A stretch of 64,000 nucleotides of DNA from Diploscapter coronatus (taxonomy: Eukaryota > Nematoda > Chromadorea > Rhabditida > Rhabditidae), in assembly GCA_964036155.1 (NCBI GenBank), contig OZ038423.1, positions 3,177,249 through 3,241,248 of the forward strand. Reading direction: 5' to 3'. Position 1 is the first letter of the stretch. Every line of letters begins with the position of its first letter. Shown piece after piece: positions 1 to 10,700 of this stretch. Position numbers and translations under genes: made by a program. The notes under the pieces are model-generated. The model ran no database searches and had not been told where the DNA came from. It saw only the letters and a program-made list of their open reading frames with translations.

Positions 1-1231
1 TTCAGGAAATCAACTTCTTTTTTTTTTTAAATTTGTACTAGTCCTTTTCTCAAATTTTCGTCCAGAGTTATAAGATTCTTATTCGGTCAGAAGATTTTTT
101 CGCAAAACTACCATAATTCAGAGGCTGACACAAAAATTTCGTAGAAATTTCGAGTAAAAGAGAAAATCGATAAAATCATGTGGGTGAAATCAATGAGTGG
201 ACTATTCTCATTTATAAATCGATCCCGAAATTAGGACTAAAAAGCCAAAAACGACGAATAAAAGATTGAAGATGGGGAATAGTTGTCTCCTGGTTGAAGA
301 GGCACCAAGCAGAGGGCTAAAGACGCAGAGACACAAACGAGAGAGTACGCTATAGCATGGCAGAGTAGAGAGACGCAGAAATCCAAATTAGAGTGCACTC
401 TTCACCATCGGAAACATTGGAGACGAAAAGAGAGAAGACGAAAGGAAGAGAGAGTACGAATAAGGTACGGAAAGAAACTAGAATGAGAGAAAGAGGGTGA
501 GAGAGCGGAGTAGAAGAGGGGAAAGGCCAGAGACGCAGAGAAGGGAGAAAGAAGGAGAGCGGGCTGCTGCGCTGCGGTGAGCGCTTAGGGCGAATCGATG
601 AGAAAATAGCGTGGCGAAAGAAGAGTGCTAAAGAGAATGGAGAAAAGCTAGAGAACACGGGGAAAGAGAGAGAAATAGGCGAGAGAGTATGGAATATAAA
701 GAGAGCATAGGCGAACAGAAGCCCTCTTCTCAACAGGACTGCTTTAGATATGCGGGCAAGGGAGAAAAAAGTAGGATAGTGAGGGAAGAGTGAGAAAATA
801 AAAGAGAACGAAAGAAGCGAAATTGAAGAAATAGTCATAGAAAGAATGAGGAATGAAAGAAATAGCGTTGCATGAGAAAAATTATGGCCACGCTCTTTTT
901 ATTTCCTCTTTTACTTTTCCTCTTGCTATTATCTCAAATTCTGATTCTTTTTCAACGCTATTTCTCCGGTTTATTTTTCTCTACTTTCTAGATTTGCAAT
1001 GCTATTTCGGCTTTTCTGATTATTTTCCTCCCGTTTTATCATGCTGTTTCGTCGTTTCCTGTCTCTTTCCATCCCCCTTCCATCGTCAGTGTTTTGCTTC
1101 GACTCGGCGACATGAGAGCGCAGGCAAAGCAGGGACTTCTTTATGAACAATTTTCAATTCAACAAAATTATTATCAAAACATTTCCGCTTTCGAGATTAG
1201 TCAAGAACATCCCAGAAAATTCGGTAATTTG

Positions 1232-1369
1232 TAGACTGGAACTTTTCCACCCACTGCAAATATCCCTTGTGCGCTGTGAATTATTCCAGTCAGCTTTGAA
1301 TTACTATCCTATTAATGGGACGAGAGACAATGATAACCGAATTTTTGAGATGGAAAAGTTCCAAGTCTG
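1232..1369 (-). mobile_element. hAT-like MITE, copy 1
   Basis: A 138-base non-coding element with imperfect terminal inverted repeats. Read on the minus strand it starts CAGACTTGGAACTTTTCCA and its far end is the complement of TAGACTGGAACTTTTCCA. It is flanked by the direct repeat GTAATTTG at 1224-1231 and 1370-1377, an 8-base target-site duplication as expected for hAT transposons. Two further copies lie at 21533-21654 and 25777-25911 and share the interior (CTCTCGTCCCATTA, GATAGTAATTCAAA). It codes for nothing, so it would have moved only with a transposase supplied elsewhere. Confidence 0.85.
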
Positions 1370-3343
1370 GTAATTTGAATGTCAAATCGGTCAGTTTCGT
1401 CTAGTGAGTTCGAGACGAGGAAGTAGAAAAATCGAAGTAAACAAGAACTGAATTCGGTGAAGTTCGAAGGAGAAATAGGACATATGAAATGAATAATTCG
1501 CTGAAATATGTCGCAAGATTCGAGGAAACTGTTAAAACTCATCGTAAAAATTAACTTGATGTTCAAAGGCATGAATCATGAGAGCTGAAATATTTTGAGA
1601 TCCCTGACCTAACTGCGGAGTTCAACGTATTGAGCAATGAGACTAGGATCATATTATGGTTCGATTTCTAACTCGAATCCGAGCTTCAACATCTCTGTTG
1701 AAAGCGTTCGATTATATTTCATACCTTCATGCTAAATGATATAGTGATGATTTCAAATATTTTAAAATATCTTTCAATGTTTATCAGGTATTGATGTTAT
1801 TAGGTATTTCCGTTCAGGTTATTACAGTTGTTTCGCTCATAAATATCACATTTTCTCAATAATAAATTCCTTATTCACTTTATAAGTTCAGCTATGCTTC
1901 AATTCTCATAAACTCGAGTATTACTAACTCACAATCTTTTCCTATTCCCTAATTAAACAGGTGTAATTTATTGAAAAGAGTTTCACCTGGCATTTGAATA
2001 TGGTAGTGATTGCAGGTAGACGTTGTGCAATATTTGAGGGCTTGCAATGAGTAGATGTGTTATTATTGCCAATTCCACAATCCATTTAGCGGTAGATCAT
2101 CGCACTGAAATTGGAATAATTTGAAATACGGTTATTCGATATTTTGTAATAAAAAATGATGCGGTATCAATCAGGGGTATACAAAAATCAAATGTTTGAT
2201 TTGCGGTGGTGTTCAACGTAGTATTCGTTTAAATTTGCGTTTGCATGTGCATTATGAAAAATATTCAAAAGTTTGCATTTTGTGTGTAAATAACGCGTTA
2301 AATTTGTTCAATCTTAAGCCTGAAATGCCTAAAAATTCACCTAATATCACAAACTGGCTAAAATATAGCAATATAATGCTAAATTTTGCTGGCTAAGGGC
2401 ATTTTATCAATATTTCAATACCTAAAAGTTATAACGAAGTTTCCCTAATTTTTGTATGTGCATTTGCGTTTTGAAAGTTATTTCGAAAAGTGCGTTTTGC
2501 GTTAGCGTCAGCTAATAGCACGTTATCTTCGCAAACCCTGGTATTAACTTAAGAAAATATCTTCATTGCATTCAGATAAATTTTGAAACATAAACAAATT
2601 AAATTGGAAAAATCACATTGAAAAATGAATAACTTTAGCAAGAAATTTGACGAAGAATTCAAAATGTAGATGGATTAGAAAGGAAACTTCACGCTCTATC
2701 TTTCTTCTCGGCTTCTTGTATTCCACACCCAATTTGTTCTTTTCCTCTATCTCCCTCCTCTATTATCTCCCCAAAAAGTGGGCGTGGAATACAAAGGCTT
2801 TTCTTCCCAAATATTCGACAGAATTTTGGTGCGCCTCAGTTTCCGTCTAACTTACAATAATGAAATTTGAAATATTATCCCAAGAATGGTAAATGGTTTT
2901 GCATTGGAAAGACAGGAGAATTGGCCGAATGTTGAATGCATTCGTAATTGAGGCAGAAAGCCGAAGAAATGCAGAAGGGCGACCGAACAAGAAGCAGCTA
3001 AATTATTTCTTGCACAAATAAGACAACACGACGATGCGCAATGAAAGACATATATGAATGGGGGATGAGATGGGAAATTAATGGATTTGAAGCGGATAAT
3101 TGAAAATTTAGACCCTTCAGACATTTTAACTACTGTTCCGACATACATGAAACTTCTTAAGCTTTTATGATGTCAGGATATTCTTTCTTTTCTTACAACA
3201 TTTTCTATTTTTATTTCCTCTTTCTGTTCTATCTAGACTTTTATCGGTATTTCCTAAAACCTTCAAATTCAATAATTTAGTTAACCCACTCACGTCAATA
3301 GACCGTCAGCATCCCCTCTTCTGGGAATTAATTATGTCCGCCA

Positions 3344-3351
3344 TATAAAAG
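3344..3351 (+). promoter_or_regulatory. TATA-like box without an assigned gene
   Basis: TATAAAAG follows a locally less AT-rich stretch. No convincing coding exon follows on the plus strand; the first downstream ATG near 3626 opens only about 22 codons. It could be the promoter of a non-coding RNA or a chance match. Confidence 0.2.
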
Positions 3352-5267
3352 TACCACGGACCTTCCCCAAGTCGATTGCTTTTCAAAACGATAAAAATCA
3401 ATATCCAATCGATCGTCTTTTATTATTCACACAAAACAGCTGGGGCTATTAGTATTTGGTACTGGAGCATTTGGAAGTAAGGTTAGGTGAAACGTCTGAT
3501 CGGACCCTTGAGCTACCTCGTCCATATTTAATATTTTATTTTACCCACCATCCTCCCGAGCAATACTGTGTTTGAAAAGTTTCTATAGCCAACTTAGATC
3601 ATAATATCGAGATTTGTGAATTTAATGCGGAAAAATCCGACCATGTCGAGATCACTTTACAACGTCCCTAACTCAATTTCTCTCAAAATATAAACCAGCG
3701 CAAATCTGAATAGAGAAAGGGAGTTATTTTAGAAATTATGATATGGATGCTAGAGAAATTCATATCATATCGCTGATATCCAATTCTGTCAAGAGTGGTA
3801 TTATGAAAATGCAATAAATAAACGAATAGTCAAATGTGTGCATATTCTGAAAAGGGAAAACTCAATTTTCAAGAATATTCTTCAAACTTTATTGGGTTGT
3901 TTTGCAAATTAAGATTTCGAAACCAAATGTTCATGTTGACCGACTGGAAAAAGATTTACTGAATTTGAATAGACTTGAATTTCGAAAACAGCACTTCGCA
4001 GGATTAGATGGGGATAAGGCCGATGGAAATCCATTGATATTTGCGATAATCCGAAAACAGTGAGAGATTAAAGCGAAATGCTGGGAAACCAAGTTTCGAA
4101 AAGAACTTCGATAAATGAAGAGTTTGATGGCGATTTTGAAGCAGAATTGAAGAAATTTTGAGCAACCCATGGCATATTATCAATCATCAATCCAGCGATA
4201 AGATGAATCGCCTGATATCGGATGATAAAACTCTGCTTAAGGATATGATGATAAGGTATGCGAACATAACGAAATAATTGGCATAACATAAGAAATTCTC
4301 CAGCATAACACTTTCTAATGCTTTTATAAATATTTTCGTTCGAACTTAGCTAAAAATACCAAACTATTTTACACAAATTTCCTCAATCTAAGAAATTGTC
4401 TAAAACGTATCAAGAATATCTACATTTGAAGATGACAAATTCGAAAATGAAGTACAGAATTGTGGATTCTCATAGCAACGCACTAGAGCGCTATCCTTCA
4501 TGTTCGTTGATAAGAAATTGAATTTGAAATGTTACATTTCCCCTCGCTATGAATCTATCTTCTAATTGCATAAACGAGAATTTAGGAGCTTCAAGCATGT
4601 TATTTTTAAGAAGAACGTAGAAAAATAACATACAAAAATAAGTCTAGCAGAAAATGGTAATCTACTTACAAGGCATCAAATATTAATCGTGGAACACAAC
4701 ATGCATGATCCTTATCTCGCAGAATTTATTTGAGCTTTCATGCTCCACTTTGGATTGCATGCAAACTTTCTTCATTGCACTATTCAGATATTGCAGAAAA
4801 ATGAACTGAATTTTGAGATCTAACTGATGATTAAATTGATATCAAAATATAACAACGGTTGAGCAATCATTATTAAAACATTCTGTCAGTATTCTTATGG
4901 AACTTCGAAACACATTGGAACCTCAACTTCTTGAAATTGTATCGAAAAAATCAAATGAAGCTTTAAGAAATGTCTTAAACTCGACTGTTCCGCAAATTGA
5001 GTTTTGATAAATTCATTATGTCTCGTCTCCGTATCACCGGCATTTTATCATTTGCATACATTTTCTCGCTTCAATTTTCGTAGCCTAATGACACCTGTTT
5101 CCGTTTCAATTCTAGCGCATTTCAGCTGACACGCTATCATAAAAAACACCTCGCAAAAATAATCTTCAAGTTAAAAGTTTAGGGATTTTAAATATTTATT
5201 TTCGAATTTCATAAGTCAAATAAATTAAGTAATTTCCAATTCATCGAGAGTATTGATATCAGAAAAC

Positions 5268-5377
5268 GGCAACTTGGAAACCTCAAGTTCTCAAGTCATG
5301 CGAAATAGTGTGGGAGAAGAATCTTTTCTCTAACATCTCTCACCCTATTTCGCATGGCTTGAGATTTCCAAATAGCC
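5268..5377. other. Long imperfect hairpin, pre-miRNA-like or foldback element (copy 1)
   Basis: The arm 5290-5319 (CTCAAGTCATGCGAAATAG then TGTGGGAGA) pairs almost perfectly with 5337-5364 (TCTCACCCTATTTCGCATG then GCTTGAG), with about three mismatches over some 28 pairs and a loop of about 17 bases. Outside that stem TTGGAAA and TTTCCAA pair again after an unpaired stretch in the left arm. The loop GAATCTTTTCTCTAACA is nearly repeated in a second hairpin at 53746-53866. Length and pairing fit a miRNA precursor; the shared outer TTGGAAA ends also fit a palindromic MITE. I do not recognise the arms as a named miRNA. Confidence 0.5.
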
Positions 5378-5677
5378 TCAGAAACCCGTCAGATATTTCA
5401 ATTTTCAAAATTTCTATGTTTGAAAGAGAATAATAGTTGGCTAAGGAAGTGAACATCTCTGATGCAAGTTGGGAAGTGTTCTTTCTATGACATTTCTCGA
5501 GATCGGCAGATGACTATTAATGGACTCAAAATTGACAACAAACAAATTTAGAGTTAGGAAAATAGTACAGGCAAAAGAATGTGTCATTATGCCATTATAC
5601 CGTCATTTTCATTCTCATAACGGTTAGAGATAAATTTCCTGACAATCTTCTACAGACAAAATTCATAGAATTCAATG

Positions 5678-7758
5678 TCAATAATAAGAGCAGCATGACG
5701 ACCATTTGTTCCATTGTGTTTCACTCGTGGCTAGATCCACTACAGAGCTACCATCGTATTTTTCGCCGGTCGAAAGAGCTACGAGCCTCCTGAATTCAAA
5801 ACCCCTGATTTTTCTTATTGTTTTGTAAGAAAACACCTCGTTAAATCAACAAATGCCTGATTGACGTTATGACCCGTCTTCGCGGAGGTTTCTATGTAGG
5901 GTATTGAGTAGGTCTGAAAATTCCAGAAGTGTCTCAATTTTTCATCTCGATTTTCTTTCAAAATTATGATTCTAGTCAGCAGGTTTAAAAAATTCTGCCA
6001 ATTTTTTACGCTTTTCTATGATTACTTTAGTGGAGCCTTAGTGGCAAATTGATGATGATTCTCTTTTGATAAACTAACATTCGCTAGCTGTCTGGCTTCA
6101 TCGGATCTGACTTTCCTTGCCGAGCCCAGATCGACTTTGTTTCCGACAAGTGTCACCTGCACTTGCTCTTTCCCATACTCCTTTATCTGCGCTAGCCAGT
6201 TCTGAAAATGACAAATTTAGTTTATCAAAACATAACGAAACTAGCATTATTTAGATAAGTCCGAAATAGTGCATAGTTTTGAAGGTGCGAAATCTTCAGT
6301 ATGTTTTATCACCTGGACTGTTAGTGGTATTGTGCGAAGGAACAACTTTAAGCTGGTGGTGCGATTAGCGGGGTTTAACGTTTTTGCACTACCAACAGTC
6401 TGATGAAGACTAAAGATTACCCGAATATTCTCGAAGCTCGTCCGATTTGAGACGTCGAACACCAGTAACAGAGCGTCGGCATCTCGGTAGTAGGCAGCCG
6501 TCACGGAACGAAATCGCTCTTGACCAGCTGTATCCCAGATCTAAAAAATATGACTCAGAAACGAAAGAAAGAAATATAGAAATTAAGAATTTAATGAACC
6601 AATCATATTTGCCCGTTTATTGCCAACCTGCAACTTGACTTTCTTCCCATCCAATTCGATGACTTTGTTTCGGTAATCAATTCCAACTGTGGAGATGAAA
6701 TTGTTGTTCAGGAAAGCTCCATCCTTGTATCGAACCAATAGACACGTTTTTCCTGTACAACTATCACCGAGCACCATTATCTGAAATTTAGGCAAATGTA
6801 TAACAATTTTTGAAGGTATCTAGATTAGGATACAATCGGTGAGGAAATTGTTAGTCGAAATTTCGACGTTTCCAGATTTTATATAAATTTTCCCAATCAT
6901 TTTTAAAACTTCTAGTACTTTTGATCCCGACGTCAAACGGCAATTAGCGAGTTTTCAACATTCGCCTCCACTTTTTCCAGAGTTCCTCAACTCATTTAGC
7001 CAAACTTTTTCTCTATCAGAATTGCTCATTAGCGTGCGATTTTCAGTTTCTTTTTCTCGGCTAAGTTTTCAGAAAATATGTCTTCTTAAACTTGAAGGAT
7101 ATGAAATCGAATTAATAAGATGAATATGTTTCAAAAAATTTCATAAAAATCACATGATTTCAATGGCGCAATACGTCACTCTGTTACTTGAGTTTAGTAA
7201 ACATCAAAATTGCTTTCCGAAATAAAATATATCAATGTTTCCAAAAATCACAAGAATAAAAAATTTCTAAAATTCCTAATATTGCCAATTCCATTTCCAA
7301 ACTCGTCATTTCGACGTGTTATTTTGTGAGTTTTGAGTTCTCCTCTCGTCTCTTCAAAAGGCCGAGATGTTTGACTGATTGCTGCATTGCTGCACTTCGT
7401 CCCGAATCTTCACCCTTTTCGAAGCAAATCTGCCGCTCTTTTGAGGCCGTTGTTGACCGACAAAACTGCGCGAAATTAACCAGTTTTCTTCCGCAATTAT
7501 ATGCAAAAACAAAAAAGTCCTGCATCGAAAAATGATGTAGGAATTTGTTCTTCATTCAACTTATCGAATTATCATAGATTTTCGGAAAGTATTTATTGGC
7601 CAGCAATGCCAATAATATCATAACTGTAATATTGTATTATGTCCTAGTTAGTTAGGCTTGAAACATGTGAACAAATTTGAAATTTAGCATAGAACACTTA
7701 CAGTAAACGAACAATCCACTTCCTGCAAAATCGACGACCGTTTGCGTTGGACTTTCAT
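5678..7758 (-). CDS. rab-37: Rab26/Rab37-type small GTPase
   Basis: Six exons, minus strand: 7758-7702, 6780-6628, 6540-6421, 6201-6079, 5913-5837, 5789-5678. Together they give 642 bases and a 213-residue protein, close to human RAB37 (about 223). All Rab nucleotide-binding motifs are present: P-loop GDSCTGKT, switch [13 protein letters not shown] and ETSAKTG. The switch-I region holds [11 protein letters not shown]. The tail ends SSCCSYY, so a double cysteine for geranylgeranylation sits four residues from the end, as in human RAB37 (SSCCSFM). The family works in regulated secretion on secretory granules and synaptic vesicles. The P-loop has Cys-Thr where most Rabs have Gly-Val. The first exon ([12 protein letters not shown], ending DCSFT) was chosen for its ATG, GTAAGTG donor and phase 0 and is the least certain part. 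The final introns are only 47 and about 77-165 bases. Confidence 0.93.
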
Positions 7759-10700
7759 AATTGGTTAGACAAAAATTTGGAATAAGTGATTTAACAGTCG
7801 TATTGTCAATTGCTATTTCGATGTACTGCACCAACCTGAATTTGATCAATACAAATAAAAAAATAAAACCATAACGACTGATAGTGCAAAAATATGATAT
7901 GTTCCAACAAATTGTTTTAGTCGATTTGATGAATAAGTTATAATAAAGCCTTTCGTGGAAAAAGATACTAATTTACAGATAAAAATGCTGATTTGGCATC
8001 TTTTTCATGCATAAAATGTGAAAACGCTTTTAAATTTCCAAATAGACCTATAATTTTCAAGATACAAACGCCAAGAAACGAAACGTACAAATTATGACGA
8101 TAAAATCGTGGGTTTTTTCAAACTCGAAGATATAAATTATTTGAAGTGATAATGCTCCGCGTTTATGACCTAGCATAATACAACTTGTTGAAATTTATGA
8201 GATATCTAAAAAGTATATGCGAGGATAAAAATTTATGGTGTTCATGAATAATTAATGTCGGTTTAATCTGGATATTATTCACAGAAACGTCATTTTTGAC
8301 GCAGAAATCTGGTGTCAAAAGAGCTATCGAATGACCTAATCAGGAATTATTACGGAACAGAAATTACGTTAAAAATGCAAGGAAAACGGGTCAAAAGCGG
8401 CAAAATTCCTTAGAATGACGATGAAATAAAGAAAAATGAAGAGAAATAGAGACAATAGAAAATGAGTGAGAGCGAAAGAAAAAGCGATGCGTGTGCATAA
8501 GAAATTGCGGAAACGAGTGCGTTTAAAGACGGCCGGCCTTTCGAACTGAATTCCTAAATTATCCCAGACGATGTTACGACTATACTTTATCATGCAATTA
8601 TAGATTCATTCGTTTGGATATTTTGAAGAGTTAAATCCAAAATGCACCGGTACAAAAAGTTTGAAACTTATATCATTTTTGGCAAGTTTTTACGGAAAAT
8701 CTAAAACGATATCGCAAATTTGAAGAGAAAAGAAAATGATGCAAAAAGAAGAGAAAAACGGCAAGCAACAGTCATCTTTGATTTATGAAAGCGTGTCTTG
8801 GATGTCCAAGTTTGGAGGCTCTGCTCAATCAGCTAAAACTCGTCTGGGATTGCACACTGGATTCCCAACAATAGAAAGAAGAGTGGGGAAAGAAGTCAGA
8901 GAAAAGAAGGCAGAAAAGTTAGAGAAAAAGAATGAAAAGAACTCAAGGAAGATGAAAAAGACGCGAATAAAAGCAGATGAATAGGCGAATTTGGATAAAG
9001 GGAAAAATAAAGCTAAAGTGATTTGGGATATCACTTTAACTAATCCCTTTGGAACTTAGAAATATTCTCAAAAAAATTTCGAATTTAATGGGAGAAAACT
9101 TCGTGAATATCAACTTCGGAAGTCTGAGTATGATGCTTAGAATCTACTTAATTATTGCATTGGGCCAAAAATCAAAGAGTCAGAATCGGTCAGTTTTTAT
9201 TTAATCGTTATTCTTATAGTCTGAGCCTCGTTTATTTCTTCTTCTGGAACTCGAAAATTCGTAGGAAATAGCCAATTCCGGAAGAAAACTACGAATAAGG
9301 AAGTCTGATGAAAGTGACTAGTATGAAAGGGCCAAATTAAGGAAAGACAGGATAGAGACCACTAGCCAGAAGGCGAAATGGGTGTGGTTAAAATTGCAGG
9401 AATTCTGCAATGATGCTGCATACTTTATGGAGATCAAGACCAGAGTTAAGGTCTATAAAAGAAAACTTCCTATCGTGAGATACAGATTTCGCGACATAGT
9501 TATGAAGTGATAAAGTAGAGCATACTTTCCAGCACATTCGTCAATGATCGCTAAGAATTAAATCAGCATAGCCTACCGATTTAGACTTGATTTATCAACT
9601 TTTCCCTCAAATAAAAGAAAATGTGATGCTGAATTTTGAAAAGAAGTTTCGAAGTTATTTTAAAGTTGCCAGAACTTCGCGAAACTCACATGCAAATCAA
9701 GTGAAATTGGGCAGGAAGGGAATAGAGGCCTAGCAGAAAAAGAATTGGACAATTGAATCACTGAAAGGACGAGTTTTTGAAGTGAATTGAATGGAGATGA
9801 AAGAATGAGACCTGCTGAACGCGGATTCAATGGAATTGACGATAACAAGAACTCGGCCTGAGAAACATGGATGAAGTTTCGAAGAGACTCTAAAATTAGT
9901 CAATTTAGTAGTTTTTGTTAATCAATTTTGCGCTTCAAGAGGAAGAATATGTATTTCGAAAATTGATTGATCTTGCTAAATATTGAAACGTATCATGAAA
10001 AATAGTCAGATTTGTCATTTACAATTAGAACACAAACTCCGAGGATAGAATTAGCAATTTGAAAAAAAGTCTAGCAAAGAAGGAATAAAATCGGAAATTT
10101 TTAGTGAAAGCATCCTTCTAAACTACGAATAATAAATAATTGTGGATATTTATTTAATAATGATCTGGGTCCTAGAAATGGGTTACTGTTATGAGATGCG
10201 ACCGCAAAATAAGTGACTATGAGCGGGAGGGGAATTATTAGTGATGAAAGACTCAATGCATTGTTTCCATGGCTCTGCGTCTCGCGTCACATTTCCTCAC
10301 AAACTCGTTCTTTATCAAAAACGAGAAGCATATTTAGAATTGCGCCGACCAAATCGTGAGAAAATCTACCTAATCTAATTAAAATTTCATCGAGACATTA
10401 CTCACTTCAGATAAGCAGTTCTAGGTAGTTATATGAGGTATGAAATCTATTCGAGTGAGGAATCAATTTATAAAATGTTTTAACGATCCCATATTAAGCT
10501 TGGACCATATATTTCATCATAATGAAATAAAATTCCATTTTTACATCAGAGAGAAGGAGAGTAATAAACTATTGGCCCAAAGTTGCTCATGATCTGAACC
10601 AAACTTTATCTGAAACATATCCTAAACAGTTTTCAAAATCTATATTTTATTAGAGGATTAGAGGTGTCTGGCTTCAGATACCCACATGACTTTGACTTGA

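Larger units (their letters stand above)
1..5677. other. Gene-poor region upstream of the rab-37 3' end
   Basis: I find no convincing exon on either strand. About 250-850 is a strongly purine-rich stretch on the plus strand (runs of AGAGA and GAAAG) that makes long but low-complexity open frames on the minus strand. The rest is AT-rich. It holds a hAT-like MITE at 1232-1369, a TATA-like box at 3344-3351 and a long hairpin at 5268-5377, each listed separately. Confidence 0.5.

Noticed and set aside
350..838. 162-codon frame on the minus strand
   Set aside because: It is Phe/Ser/Leu/Pro low complexity created by the purine-rich plus strand, with no domain or splice support.
9660..9848. Alternative 5' exon for rab-37 (ends SLDLH with a GTGAGT donor)
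   Set aside because: Phase is compatible, but it needs a 2.9 kb intron and the residues fit Rab N termini less well than the exon at 7702-7758.
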